DNA from: Burkholderiales bacterium
Lineage (GTDB): Bacteria; Pseudomonadota; Gammaproteobacteria; Burkholderiales; Ga0077523
DNA: 36,622 nucleotides
Reading direction: 5' to 3'
Assembly: GCA_022843925.1 (NCBI GenBank)
Contig: JALHMS010000003.1
Coordinates: 299,888 to 336,509, forward strand
The notes beneath the pieces are model-generated. The model saw only the letters and a list, made by a program, of their open reading frames with translations. It ran no database searches and was not told the origin of the DNA. The position numbers were made by a program, and so were the translations under genes. Shown piece after piece: positions 17,615 through 25,219 of this stretch (position 1 is the stretch's first letter; each line of letters begins with the position of its first letter).

Positions 17615-17695
17615 GTTGCATCAGGCGGCCCTCATGCAACACGGTTGCTCATTTCTCGCGGCCGTGCTTTAATCCGGGCGTGGTCTTCATGCAAC
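17615..17695. promoter_or_regulatory. Cluster of GTTGCAT/ATGCAAC half-sites around a promoter
   Basis: GTTGCAT at 17615-17621 and ATGCAAC at 17634-17640 form a perfect inverted repeat with 12 bp between. The second arm continues as GCAAC-ACG-GTTGC (17636-17648), which overlaps the -35 at 17645. A third ATGCAAC lies at 17689-17695, just after the expected transcription start. Repeated half-sites on both sides of one promoter look like binding sites for a dimeric regulator. The regulator is unknown. Confidence 0.4.
17645..17673 (+). promoter_or_regulatory. Sigma-70 promoter for the intergenic RNA
   Basis: A -35 element TTGCTC (17645-17650) and a -10 element TTTAAT (17668-17673) are separated by exactly 17 bp. 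TG at 17665-17666 makes the -10 extended. Transcription should begin about 17680. Nothing protein-coding starts shortly after it, but a structured region and an intrinsic terminator do. Confidence 0.6.
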
Positions 17696-17842
17696 TCCAT
17701 GGCATCAGAGATCCCCTGGCGCCCGGTGCTCGTGACACCGTACGGAGTGGCAGGTCGCCCGATCCGGAACCCCACCGTTGGCTCTCTCCTCCGGGGTTTC
17801 CGTTATGCCGCCCGGACCCATCAGTGGTCCGGGCTTTTTTTT
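17680..17842 (+). ncRNA. Candidate small RNA (~160 nt) or attenuator leader
   Basis: From the predicted start near 17680 the transcript would contain three helices. One is CGGTG/CACCG with a 7-nt loop (17724-17740), possibly enclosed by GGCG/CGCC (17718-17721 with 17756-17759). The second is a long hairpin, CGGAACCCC (17765-17773) with GGGGTTTCCG (17793-17802), with one bulge. Its 19-nt loop ends in CTCTCTCCTCC (17782-17792), complementary to Shine-Dalgarno sequences. The third is the terminator. GATCCGG (17761-17767) can also pair, with one mismatch, with the terminator's 5' arm, so a terminator/antiterminator switch for the gene at 18002 is an alternative. No similarity to 4.5S, 6S, tmRNA or RNase P was recognised. 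Confidence 0.5.
17811..17842 (+). terminator. Rho-independent terminator
   Basis: A perfect 8-bp stem, CCCGGACC (17811-17818) with GGTCCGGG (17826-17833), encloses the 7-nt loop CATCAGT. After one C, eight T residues follow (17835-17842). This is the clearest intrinsic terminator in the window. It ends the candidate small RNA and may also stop readthrough from the LarA-like gene. Confidence 0.93.
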
Positions 17843-18001
17843 CCCGGGCACCCGGCGCCGGCACCACGTCCGTTTGACGGGGCGCGGCACCCCCCGTAAC
17901 CGCCCCGCGACGGTGCGTGGCGACGCCGGCAGATCCGCCCCCTGTGCGCCTGATGGAAAAGCAGGTGTCCAGCGGCACGCCCGACCGCTAGAGTCATCCG
18001 G

Positions 18002-18634
18002 ATGAAAACGCTCCTCCTCCTGGGCTCGACCGGCCTCGTCGGCAGGCAGACCCTCCGCCTCGCTCTCGCCCACCCTGAAATCGCCCGGGTCGTCGCCCCG
18101 GTCCGGACCGATGTACCGCGGCTGCCGAGGGTCGCCTTTCCGAAGGTGGATTTCGAAGCGCTTCCGTCCGACGCGAAGTGGTGGCGGGCCGATGCGGTGA
18201 TCTGCACGCTCGGCACCACGATGCGCCTGGCAGGCTCGCAGGCAGCGTTCCGCCGGGTCGACCACGACTACGTCTTGATGGCCGCGGGCCTTGCGAAGGA
18301 AGCGGGCACACCGGTGTTCGTGTTGAACTCCTCGTTGGGCGCCGGCATTCGCGCCGGTTCGTTCTACCTCCGGGTGAAGGGCGAGACCGAGCGCGATCTC
18401 GCTGGCCTCGGTTTCACCTCCCTCACCTGGGTCCGCCCGTCACTGCTCGACGGCGGCCCGCGCCCTGACCGTCGACCGGCGGAATCCGCCGCCCTCACGC
18501 TCTCGCGCTGGTTCCGCCCGCTGATCCCGCGCCGCTATCGCCCGGTGCGGACCGAGGCGGTCGCAGCGATGCTGCTGTCGGCCGCGCTCACCGGACTCCC
18601 GGGGGAACACATCGTCGAACCCGGTTTCGATTGA
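18002..18634 (+). CDS. NAD(P)-binding atypical SDR protein (TIP30/HTATIP2-like)
   Basis: A 210-residue Rossmann-fold protein. The nucleotide-binding loop GSTGLVGRQ is at residues 8-16, followed by ICTLGTTMRLAGS, VFVLNSSLGAG and the YLRVKGETE helix, whose Tyr-x3-Lys spacing resembles the SDR active site. These are features of the small atypical SDR group related to TIP30 and YbjT-like proteins. Its substrate is unknown. ATG 18002 directly precedes the Rossmann strand. It lies 160 bp behind the terminator at 17842. A possible weak promoter in that gap is TTGACG (17874-17879) with TAACCG 17 bp later. It converges with the flavoprotein gene at 18686, and I see no terminator between them. Confidence 0.8.
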   Translation: MKTLLLLGSTGLVGRQTLRLALAHPEIARVVAPVRTDVPRLPRVAFPKVDFEALPSDAKWWRADAVICTLGTTMRLAGSQAAFRRVDHDYVLMAAGLAKEAGTPVFVLNSSLGAGIRAGSFYLRVKGETERDLAGLGFTSLTWVRPSLLDGGPRPDRRPAESAALTLSRWFRPLIPRRYRPVRTEAVAAMLLSAALTGLPGEHIVEPGFD

Positions 18635-18685
18635 GATGCGCAACGATCACCGCCGGGAAGCGATGCCGCACCGGACTGTGAGCGA

Positions 18686-19921
18686 TCAGCGTTGCAGCCA
18701 GCTCACGACACCCAGACCTGCCGCACGACCCGACGCGAAGCAGGCGTTGAGCAGATAGCCGCCGGTGGGTGCTTCCCAGTCGACCATCTCACCGGCGCAG
18801 AAGACACCGGGCAACGAACGGAGCATCCAGCATTCGTCGAGCGCCGCGAATCGCACGCCCCCGGCGGTGCTGATGGCCTCGTCCACGGGACGGGGACGCA
18901 AGAGGGTCAACGGAACGGCCTTGATCGCTGCTGCGAGCGCCGTCGGATCCGCGAGCACCGCGGGCGCGACGGCCTCGTACAGCAAGCCTGCCCGGACCCC
19001 GTCGATGCCGGTCAGACGCTTGAGATGCTGACCCACGGATCGGGCACCGCGGGACTGTCCGAGCGTCTTCGTGAGCCAATCGAGGCTGCGCTGCGGCACG
19101 AGATCGACGTGGATGACCACCGATCCCGACCGCTCGATGACCTCCCGCAGCCGGGCGGACAACGCGTAGATCAGGCTTCCTTCGACCCCCGTGGCGGTGA
19201 CGACGAACTCTCCGGTGCGTTCGACCGATGCACCGTCCGCATCCTCGAACCGGATCGTGACCGCCTTCACCGGGCTGCCGGCGAAGCGGGTGCGCAGGTG
19301 ATCGCTCCAGCCCGCACCGTCGAAGCCGCAGTTCGATGCGCGCAACGGTGCGATCTCGACACCGCGCGCGGCCAGCAACGGGACCCACGTGCCGTCGGAT
19401 CCGAGGCGTGGCCAGCTCGCGCCGCCCAGGGCGAGCACGGTGGCCTTCGCATCGACCACATGCTCGCCAGAATCGGCGTGGAACACGAGGGCCTCGTCGT
19501 CGCTCCATCCGGTCCATCGATGCCGTGCATGGAACCGCACCCCGGCGTCGCGCAGACGATGCAGCCAGTGGCGCAGGAGCGGCGCCGCTTTCATGTCGGA
19601 CGGAAAGACGCGCAACGAGGAGCCCACGAACGTCTCGACCCCGAGATCCCTCGCCCAGCCCCTGAGCGCATCGGCATCGAACGCGGAAAGACAGTCGCTC
19701 AGCGCGTCGCTTGCGTGCCCGTAGCGCGTGAGGAACCGGTCGAAGGGCTCGGCGTGGGTGAGGTTCAGCCCGCCCTTGCCGGCCAGCAGGAACTTGCGCC
19801 CCACCGACGGCATGGCGTCGTAGACGTCGACGCGATGGCCGGCGGCGGCGATGACCTCCGCCGCCATGAGTCCGGCAGGTCCGCCGCCCAGGACGGCGAC
19901 GGGGACATCCGTGTCGGCCAT
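18686..19921 (-). CDS. HI0933/BaiN-family FAD-dependent flavoprotein (TIGR03862-like)
   Basis: A 411-residue flavoprotein. The FAD dinucleotide loop GGGPAGLMAAEV is at residues 12-23, then comes the family motif VGRKFLLAGKGGLNLTHAE, where FAD is held. VLALGGASWPRLGSDG is internal, and the C-terminal FAD motif FCAGEMVDWEAPTGGYLLNA closes the protein. The group is often annotated as NAD(P)/FAD-dependent oxidoreductase or aminoacetone-oxidase family; its physiological reaction is not established. ATG 19921 begins 2 nt after the stop of the methyltransferase gene, implying coupled translation. The open frame extends upstream, but only as overlap with that gene. Confidence 0.9.
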   Translation of the reverse strand: MADTDVPVAVLGGGPAGLMAAEVIAAAGHRVDVYDAMPSVGRKFLLAGKGGLNLTHAEPFDRFLTRYGHASDALSDCLSAFDADALRGWARDLGVETFVGSSLRVFPSDMKAAPLLRHWLHRLRDAGVRFHARHRWTGWSDDEALVFHADSGEHVVDAKATVLALGGASWPRLGSDGTWVPLLAARGVEIAPLRASNCGFDGAGWSDHLRTRFAGSPVKAVTIRFEDADGASVERTGEFVVTATGVEGSLIYALSARLREVIERSGSVVIHVDLVPQRSLDWLTKTLGQSRGARSVGQHLKRLTGIDGVRAGLLYEAVAPAVLADPTALAAAIKAVPLTLLRPRPVDEAISTAGGVRFAALDECWMLRSLPGVFCAGEMVDWEAPTGGYLLNACFASGRAAGLGVVSWLQR

Positions 19922-19923
19922 GG

Positions 19924-20799
19924 TCAGGTTTGCGGGGTGCGGCGTCGGGCGACGAAACGTCCACCACCGAGACGCCCCGCCTGATAGAGCCCCACGAAGA
20001 AGCTGTACGCCTGATCCCACCCTGCCTTGCGCCCCGACCCGAACTTCCGCTCGGTGTGATCGCCGAGACCGCGGTACATCGCGAGCCGGTCCACGAGGAT
20101 GCGCGTCCAGAGCGCCGAGAGGTCGTCCCTGTGCTCGACCACGCAGTCGTTCGCTTCCAGAAGATCGCGATAGCCATCGAGCGACTCGAGCGTCGGGAAC
20201 GTCATCTCGATCGCGAGGCGGGCCTGATCGGCGTCGGACAACGTCTCGCGGCGGAGGATGTCGGTGAACGCGATCACGCCGCCTGGCTTCACGACGCGCG
20301 CGCACTCTGCGATCAGCCTGGGCTTGTCCGGGACGTGGCACCAGGCCTCCTGCCCCATCACGACATCGAAGGTTGCATCGGGGAAGGGCATCTCCAGCGC
20401 GCTGCCGAGGTGGAAGGTCACCCGATCGTCGAGGCCCACGGCCGCCGTCAGGCGCTGCGCGGACTCGTGACGGCTCGCGGTGAGGTCGAGCCCGGTGACG
20501 CGACAGCCCACCCGGCGGGCGAGGTAGCGCGCTGGACCGCCGAGGCCGCTGCAGACATCGAGGACATGATCGGTCTGCCGGATGCCGGCACCGGCTATCA
20601 GCAGATCGTTGGCTTCCAGGCCGCCGAAGTGGTCCTGATCATGGCGCTGGAGCATCTCCGCCGTGAGGCTCTCCCACGGGATCCCGCTCGCCTGGACGGC
20701 AGCGCGGATCTGATCCTCGTTGATCGGGTGGGTGTCGTAGTACTCGACGACCTGCGCGAGGGTGCGCTGAGCGGAGTTGTGCGTTGGCGATGCGTTCAT
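19924..20799 (-). CDS. SAM-dependent methyltransferase (sarcosine/dimethylglycine methyltransferase-like)
   Basis: A 291-residue class I methyltransferase. Motif I, VLDVCSGLGGPARYLA, binds S-adenosylmethionine, GCRVTGLDLT is the acidic end of strand 2, and FDVVMGQEAWCHVPDK and ARVVKPGGVIAFTDI follow in order. The N-terminal segment YYDTHPINEDQI and the phrase HDQDHFGG resemble glycine-betaine-forming sarcosine/dimethylglycine methyltransferases and related UbiE-like enzymes. The acceptor is not certain. ATG 20799 is preferred over in-frame starts up to 20883 because similarity begins just after it; the SD site is weak. It is coupled to the flavoprotein gene downstream (2-nt gap), hinting at a shared function. 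Confidence 0.85.
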   Translation of the reverse strand: MNASPTHNSAQRTLAQVVEYYDTHPINEDQIRAAVQASGIPWESLTAEMLQRHDQDHFGGLEANDLLIAGAGIRQTDHVLDVCSGLGGPARYLARRVGCRVTGLDLTASRHESAQRLTAAVGLDDRVTFHLGSALEMPFPDATFDVVMGQEAWCHVPDKPRLIAECARVVKPGGVIAFTDILRRETLSDADQARLAIEMTFPTLESLDGYRDLLEANDCVVEHRDDLSALWTRILVDRLAMYRGLGDHTERKFGSGRKAGWDQAYSFFVGLYQAGRLGGGRFVARRRTPQT

Positions 20800-20906
20800 C
20801 GTGCTGGCTTCGGTGGCGGATCGAACGCTCGGCGCGTCGCGCCACATCGATTCGGATGGGGGCCCGCAAGATAGCACGCACATCTACGCGGGCACGCCCG
20901 CGGGCG

Positions 20907-21884
20907 TCACGTCAACGCGGCCAGCGCCTCGATCCGTTCGCCCTGCAGTGCCACGCGCTCGATGATGCTGTCGAGCTTGTCGGTGAGACCCAGCGCCGCG
21001 AGCGCTGCGGAGACTTCCTCGGTCGCCCCGCCGAAGCAGCCGGAAACCATGCTGTGTTCGGCGCTGAAGCGATTGGAATCGTGCTGCATCACGGCGTCAT
21101 GGAGATGGTCGGCGATGTAGACGAGCGTGGTGATCGCCATCTCCTGGGATCGCATGCGGTCATGGTGATGCGCAGCCACCAACGCGAGTTCGCGAGGTGC
21201 GTTCCAGGCGCCCAGAAGCGCAGCGCCGAGGCCCGTGTGCGCTTCCACGAACTGCTGGTGGAGCGGGGTTCCGATCGCGCAGCCCGCGCGCACGAAGCGC
21301 CCCATCACGACCGGCTGCGCCCAGCAGAGTGCGAGTGTCCCCACGTCGTGGAGCAATCCGGCGGTGTAGGCGGCCGACGGGTCGATGGCGGAATCGCGCA
21401 GCGTGCTGGCCAGTTCCCGGGTGCAGAACCCGGTGAGGAGATACTCGAGCCAGAGCGCTTCGAGCAGCTCGTCGTCCGGCAATGCTGCGCGCGCCGAATG
21501 GCGCACCCACATGCCGAAGATCTCGGTGAAGGTCGTCTCGAACGTGCTGTGCACGCCGAGCCGAAGAATGGCGCCGCGCACATCCCGGATCGGCTTTCCG
21601 GCGCGCAGGAACGCGGACGAATTGGCCAGGCCCAGAAGCCGTGCGGTGACGACCGGATCGCTCTCGATGATGTCGGTCATCTCCGGCACGGCGAGCGGCG
21701 ACTCGCGGTCCATCGACAGCAGACGGAACACCAGCGGCGAGATCGGCGGCATGGCCTTCTCCGATTCCGCGATCCAGCGCCAGTCCCCGAAGAGCTTCTC
21801 CAGCGCGCCGACATCCTCGGGCATCAGGGCCTCGGGCGCAGGCTGCTCGGAGTTCGTACCTGCAATCGTCTGTTCCGTTCTCAT
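20907..21884 (-). CDS. HDOD-domain signalling protein
   Basis: A 325-residue HDOD protein. After a 45-residue leader comes MPPISPLVFRLLSM, the typical start of the HDOD fold, then IIESDPVVTARLLGLANSSAF, LGVHSTFETTF and TAGLLHDVGTLAL. HDOD domains are HD-type folds that usually lack phosphodiesterase activity and serve as regulatory modules in motility, biofilm and stress signalling. No GGDEF, EAL or receiver domain is fused. ATG 21884 has GAGG 7 nt upstream. It stands 107 bp before the methyltransferase gene and 49 bp after the decarboxylase-like gene on the same strand, so it may be co-transcribed, but no functional link is obvious. Confidence 0.9.
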   Translation of the reverse strand: MRTEQTIAGTNSEQPAPEALMPEDVGALEKLFGDWRWIAESEKAMPPISPLVFRLLSMDRESPLAVPEMTDIIESDPVVTARLLGLANSSAFLRAGKPIRDVRGAILRLGVHSTFETTFTEIFGMWVRHSARAALPDDELLEALWLEYLLTGFCTRELASTLRDSAIDPSAAYTAGLLHDVGTLALCWAQPVVMGRFVRAGCAIGTPLHQQFVEAHTGLGAALLGAWNAPRELALVAAHHHDRMRSQEMAITTLVYIADHLHDAVMQHDSNRFSAEHSMVSGCFGGATEEVSAALAALGLTDKLDSIIERVALQGERIEALAALT

Positions 21885-21933
21885 CCCGGCACCTCGTTCC
21901 CGACGGCTGTTGCCGCGCTGACTGTGAGTGACC

Positions 21934-23619
21934 TCAGCCGCCGAAGCCGTCGGCGACCGATACATCGAGCAGCGCAGGCCGCCCCGTCGCGATGGCGGCC
22001 CGCAGTGCCCCTTCCAATTCCGCCGGATGCGCGACGCGTGTCGCCGGCACCCCCATCGACTGCGCCATCGCGACGAAATCGATCGATGGCTGCCGCAGAT
22101 CCATCCCGATGAAGCTCGCCGTGCCCCGCATGCTGCCCATCCGCTCCTTCAGGATGCGGTAGCTCCGGTTGTTCGCGATCACGTAGGTGATCGGGACCCC
22201 CAGGTTCGCCGCCGTCCAGAGCGCCTGGATGCCGTACATCGCGGAGCCGTCCCCGATCGCCGCCACCACCGGCCGCCCGGGCAACGCGAGGCTGATGCCG
22301 ATCGCGCCACTCACCGCGAAGCCGATGCCGCCGGAGGCCAGGCCGTACAGGGCCTGTGCGTCCCCCAGATGGAGCAGCCCGGGCAACGGTGCCGTCGAGG
22401 TGAGCCCCTCCTCGACCACCACCGCATCGGAAGGCACGACGTCCGCGAGCACCTTCATCAGATACGCGGGTTCCAACGGCGCCCGGTCCGCCAACTTGAG
22501 CGCGGCCGCCGACGCCTGCACGCGTCTCGCCGTCCAGTTGACAGCGGCGAGCCCCGCTAGCCTCTCCGCCGCGGCGGCGCGCTGCGCGGCGTCCATCTTC
22601 GCGGCGATCACCGGGACGAGCGCCGCAAGCGTCTCCTTGATGTCTGCACGAACGGCGATGTCGGCCGGCCAGTTCTTGCCCAGCTCCCAGTCGCGCTCGC
22701 CGATCTGCACGATCGAAAGGCCTGGAGGCAGCGCATCCACCGGGCTGTAGACCGACATCCGCAGGAAGTCCGCACCGAGCCCGACGATGAGGTCGTAGGG
22801 CGCCAGGGCATCGCGCACCTGCTGCTGACTCCGCGTCAGCGATCCGAGGAAGGCGGGATGATCCGTGCGGAAGTGCGCGGCACACGGGATCGTCTGCTGC
22901 AGGACCGGCGCGCCCATGACCTCGGCCAGGCGCTCCGCCTCGTCGAGCGCGTTGCGGGTAGCGAGTTCGTGGCCGGCGAGCAGCACCGGATTGCGCGCCG
23001 CGAGCAGCCGCTCCGCGAGTCGCGCCAGCGTCGCGTCGCCGGGACGCACGGCCGTATCGACGCGCGTCGGTTTACCCATGTCGAGCACGGCCGACGCATC
23101 CAGCACGTCGCCCGGCAGGCTGAGGAACACCGGCCCGGTGGGCGGCGTCAGTGCGACCTTCACGGCGCGGCGCAGGATGCGCGGGAGATCCTCCACGCGC
23201 GTGCACTCCACGGCCCACTTCACGAGCGGGGCGACCATCGGCAGCAAGGGCTCGTACAGCAGCGGCTCCATCAGGCCGTGGCCCTGTTCCTGCTGACCGG
23301 CGGTGACCAGCAGCGGAGACCCGTAGAACTTCGCGTTGTAGATGGCGCCGAGCGCATTGCCCAGTCCGGGCGCCACGTGCACGTTCACGGCGGCGATCCG
23401 CCCGGAGGCCCGCGCGTAACCGTCGGCCATCGCGGTCACGATGGACTCCTGCAGACCGAGCACGTACCGGATGTGCGTCTGCTCGCCGATGGCCTCCATG
23501 ATCGCCAATTCGGTGGTGCCGGGGTTCCCGAACAGCACGTCGACGCCCTCGGAAGCCAGCAGTTCGACGAAGGCCGTGCGGCCCGTGATGGCGGTACGCC
23601 CGCCGGTGAGATCGTTCAT
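21934..23619 (-). CDS. Thiamine-diphosphate enzyme, benzoylformate-decarboxylase-like
   Basis: A 561-residue ThDP enzyme with the three-domain layout of benzoylformate decarboxylase and acetolactate synthase. Catalytic Glu58 (LGLQESIVTAMADGYAR) activates the cofactor. His81 (VNVHVAPGLGNAL) matches an active-site histidine of benzoylformate decarboxylase. The Mg-ThDP motif GDGSAMYGIQALWTAANLG...NN lies at about residues 450-480. By eye, the active-site Ser of the GNPGS motif is Thr here (GNPGTTE), and the second histidine of benzoylformate decarboxylase appears to be Ser (LRMSVYSP). The substrate may therefore differ. ATG 23619 has GAGGA 7 nt upstream. crcB is 19 bp upstream on the same strand. 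Confidence 0.85.
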   Translation of the reverse strand: MNDLTGGRTAITGRTAFVELLASEGVDVLFGNPGTTELAIMEAIGEQTHIRYVLGLQESIVTAMADGYARASGRIAAVNVHVAPGLGNALGAIYNAKFYGSPLLVTAGQQEQGHGLMEPLLYEPLLPMVAPLVKWAVECTRVEDLPRILRRAVKVALTPPTGPVFLSLPGDVLDASAVLDMGKPTRVDTAVRPGDATLARLAERLLAARNPVLLAGHELATRNALDEAERLAEVMGAPVLQQTIPCAAHFRTDHPAFLGSLTRSQQQVRDALAPYDLIVGLGADFLRMSVYSPVDALPPGLSIVQIGERDWELGKNWPADIAVRADIKETLAALVPVIAAKMDAAQRAAAAERLAGLAAVNWTARRVQASAAALKLADRAPLEPAYLMKVLADVVPSDAVVVEEGLTSTAPLPGLLHLGDAQALYGLASGGIGFAVSGAIGISLALPGRPVVAAIGDGSAMYGIQALWTAANLGVPITYVIANNRSYRILKERMGSMRGTASFIGMDLRQPSIDFVAMAQSMGVPATRVAHPAELEGALRAAIATGRPALLDVSVADGFGG

Positions 23620-23638
23620 GGAACTGTCCTCGAGGGGC

Positions 23639-24022
23639 TCACGCCAGCAGGGCGCGAACCGCCTGGATGCCAAGCCAGGTGCAGATGAGGGACCCGGCGA
23701 GATGCGCGCCGATCTGCGCGAAAGCCCAGCCGCCGTGCCCCTTGGCCATCAGACCGACCGCCTCCGCCGAGAAGGTCGAGAACGTCGTGAGCCCGCCGAG
23801 GAACCCGGTGACGAGAAGCAGGCGGACTTCGGGAGGTAGATCCGATCGCAGGCCCAGCCACTCGATCGCGACGCCGATGAGGAAGCCACCAGCCAGGTTG
23901 GCGGTGAGCGTGCCGAGCGGGAGGAACGCGAACAGAGGATTGAGCCAGAGCCCGAGGAGCCATCGCAGCCATGCACCGAACGCGGCACCGATGCCGACCG
24001 CCATGAAACCGCTCCCCGTCAT
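23639..24022 (-). CDS. crcB: Fluoride channel CrcB/Fluc
   Basis: A 127-residue membrane protein with four hydrophobic helices, the normal size for a Fluc fluoride channel, which works as a dual-topology dimer in the inner membrane and lets fluoride out. Signature segments are GAAFGAWLRWLL, TLTANLAGGFLIG (the Asn-containing pore motif) and GFLGGLTTFSTFSAE (the phenylalanine-box region). ATG 24022 has AGGGG about 7 nt upstream. An extended -10 TATGAT preceded by TGC lies on the minus strand (complement of 24050-24055). I looked for a fluoride riboswitch in the 60-bp leader and did not see one. Confidence 0.93.
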   Translation of the reverse strand: MTGSGFMAVGIGAAFGAWLRWLLGLWLNPLFAFLPLGTLTANLAGGFLIGVAIEWLGLRSDLPPEVRLLLVTGFLGGLTTFSTFSAEAVGLMAKGHGGWAFAQIGAHLAGSLICTWLGIQAVRALLA

Positions 24023-24082
24023 CGCGCATCCCCTTCGGAAATGCGGCGGATCATAGCAGCGGAGCAGGCGGGATCCGTTGCG

Positions 24083-24469
24083 CTAGATCACCGGCAGCTT
24101 GGCCATCAGCTTCACGAACTCCGCCATCTCTCCGGCCACCGAGTTCGCGGCCTTCGCCTCCATGGCGAGATAACGCTGCAGCACTTCGTGACCGAACTCG
24201 GTCACGCGTGCCCCGCCGCCGCGCTGACCGCCCGTCTCGGTGGAGACCAGCACCTGCTTGAAGCTCTGGTTCATGGTGTCGACGAGCAGCCAGGCCCGTC
24301 GGTACGACATGTCCATCTCGCGCGCGGCGGCCGAGATGGAACCGGTACGTTCGATCGCCTGGAGCAGTTCGGCCTTGCCCGGCCCCATCGCGATGGCCTT
24401 CCGGAAGAGGATGCGGATCTGCGGCTTGGGGGTCCGCCCCGCTGCTCCGGGTTCGCGCGCCTTCGGCAT
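24083..24469 (-). CDS. ModE-like winged-helix regulator lacking molybdate-binding domains
   Basis: A 128-residue DNA-binding protein matching only the N-terminal winged-helix half of ModE: GPGKAELLQAIERTGSIS, AAREMDMSYRRAWLLVDTMN (recognition helix region) and GGQRGGGARVTEFGHEVLQRY. Full ModE has two C-terminal TOBE/Mop repeats that bind molybdate; they are absent here, so sensing must be different or separate. ATG 24469 follows the moaE stop by one nucleotide, making it the last gene of mobB-moaD-moaE. It probably regulates Moco or molybdate-uptake genes, but its target is unknown. No mod transporter genes are in the window. Confidence 0.87.
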   Translation of the reverse strand: MPKAREPGAAGRTPKPQIRILFRKAIAMGPGKAELLQAIERTGSISAAAREMDMSYRRAWLLVDTMNQSFKQVLVSTETGGQRGGGARVTEFGHEVLQRYLAMEAKAANSVAGEMAEFVKLMAKLPVI

Positions 24470-24470
24470 G

Positions 24471-24962
24471 TCAGTTCCAGCGCTGCGCGGCCGCGTCGTC
24501 CGTGGCGCGGGCATCGACCCAGCGACTCCCCTCCGGCGTCTGCTCCTTCTTCCAGAACGGCGCCTGGGTCTTGAGATAGTCCATCAGGAACTCGCACGCC
24601 GCGAACGATTCGCCCCGGTGCGCACTCGTGACCACGACCAGGACGATCTGGTCGGTCGGCAGCATGCGCCCCACGCGATGGACGATGAGAATGTCGATAA
24701 GGTCCCACCGCGCCCGGGCCTCGTCGGCGATCTTCGCCAGGGCCTTCTCCGTCATGCCCGGATAGTGTTCGAGGACCAGTTCCGCGACCTGGTCGCCGTC
24801 GTTGAGATCGCGGCAGACGCCGATGAAGCTCGCCACCGCCCCGATCCCGGCGTTGCCGGCGCGCAGCGCGGCGATCTCGCGGCCGACGTCGAAGTCGGCC
24901 TCGTGGACGCGGATCTCGGTGCGGCCGGCCGCCAGAGCGGCCGGATGGACAGGTTCGTTCAT
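24471..24962 (-). CDS. moaE: Molybdopterin synthase catalytic subunit MoaE
   Basis: A 163-residue MoaE. With MoaD it inserts two sulfurs into precursor Z (cPMP) to make molybdopterin. Family motifs seen are GAVASFIGVCRD, LELVLEHYPGMTEK-like (here VLEHYPGMTEKALAKI), IVHRVGRMLPTDQIVLVVV, HRGESFAACEFLMDYLK and the catalytic lysine stretch KTQAPFWKKE. A 17-residue N-terminal leader precedes the fold. ATG 24962 lies two nucleotides after the moaD stop and the ModE-like gene begins one nucleotide after its own stop, so translation is coupled throughout. Confidence 0.96.
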   Translation of the reverse strand: MNEPVHPAALAAGRTEIRVHEADFDVGREIAALRAGNAGIGAVASFIGVCRDLNDGDQVAELVLEHYPGMTEKALAKIADEARARWDLIDILIVHRVGRMLPTDQIVLVVVTSAHRGESFAACEFLMDYLKTQAPFWKKEQTPEGSRWVDARATDDAAAQRWN

Positions 24963-24964
24963 GG

Positions 24965-25219
24965 TCAGCCTCCGGTCACCGGCGGGAAGAACGCCACTTC
25001 GTCGCCATCGTTCACCCGCGTGTCGCCGCGGGCCATGTCCTGGTTCACCGCCACACGGACCGGCCGCGTGGCGGCGAGTTCCTGTTCCCAGGCGCCCCCA
25101 CGGGTCCGCAACCAGGCGGTCAGGCCGGCCACGTCGGTCACGCCGGCCGGCAGGTCGATCCGTTCGGCGCCCTGCCCCAGGGTTTCCTTGAGGCGGGCGA
25201 AGTAGAGAATGTTCAGCAT
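24965..25219 (-). CDS. moaD: Molybdopterin synthase sulfur-carrier subunit MoaD
   Basis: An 84-residue ubiquitin-fold protein ending ...FFPPVTGG. The terminal Gly-Gly is the site of thiocarboxylate formation (MoeB-type activation), which supplies sulfur to MoaE. It starts with NILYFARLKETLG, typical of MoaD. ATG 25219 overlaps the mobB stop by 7 nt. No moeB gene lies in the window. Confidence 0.95.
   Translation of the reverse strand: MLNILYFARLKETLGQGAERIDLPAGVTDVAGLTAWLRTRGGAWEQELAATRPVRVAVNQDMARGDTRVNDGDEVAFFPPVTGG

Noticed and set aside
17680-17842. 4.5S, 6S, tmRNA or RNase P RNA
   Set aside because: The conserved sequences of these RNAs are not present, and the length excludes tmRNA and RNase P.
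24023-24082. Fluoride riboswitch before crcB
   Set aside because: The leader is only 60 bp and shows none of the conserved crcB-motif sequence.
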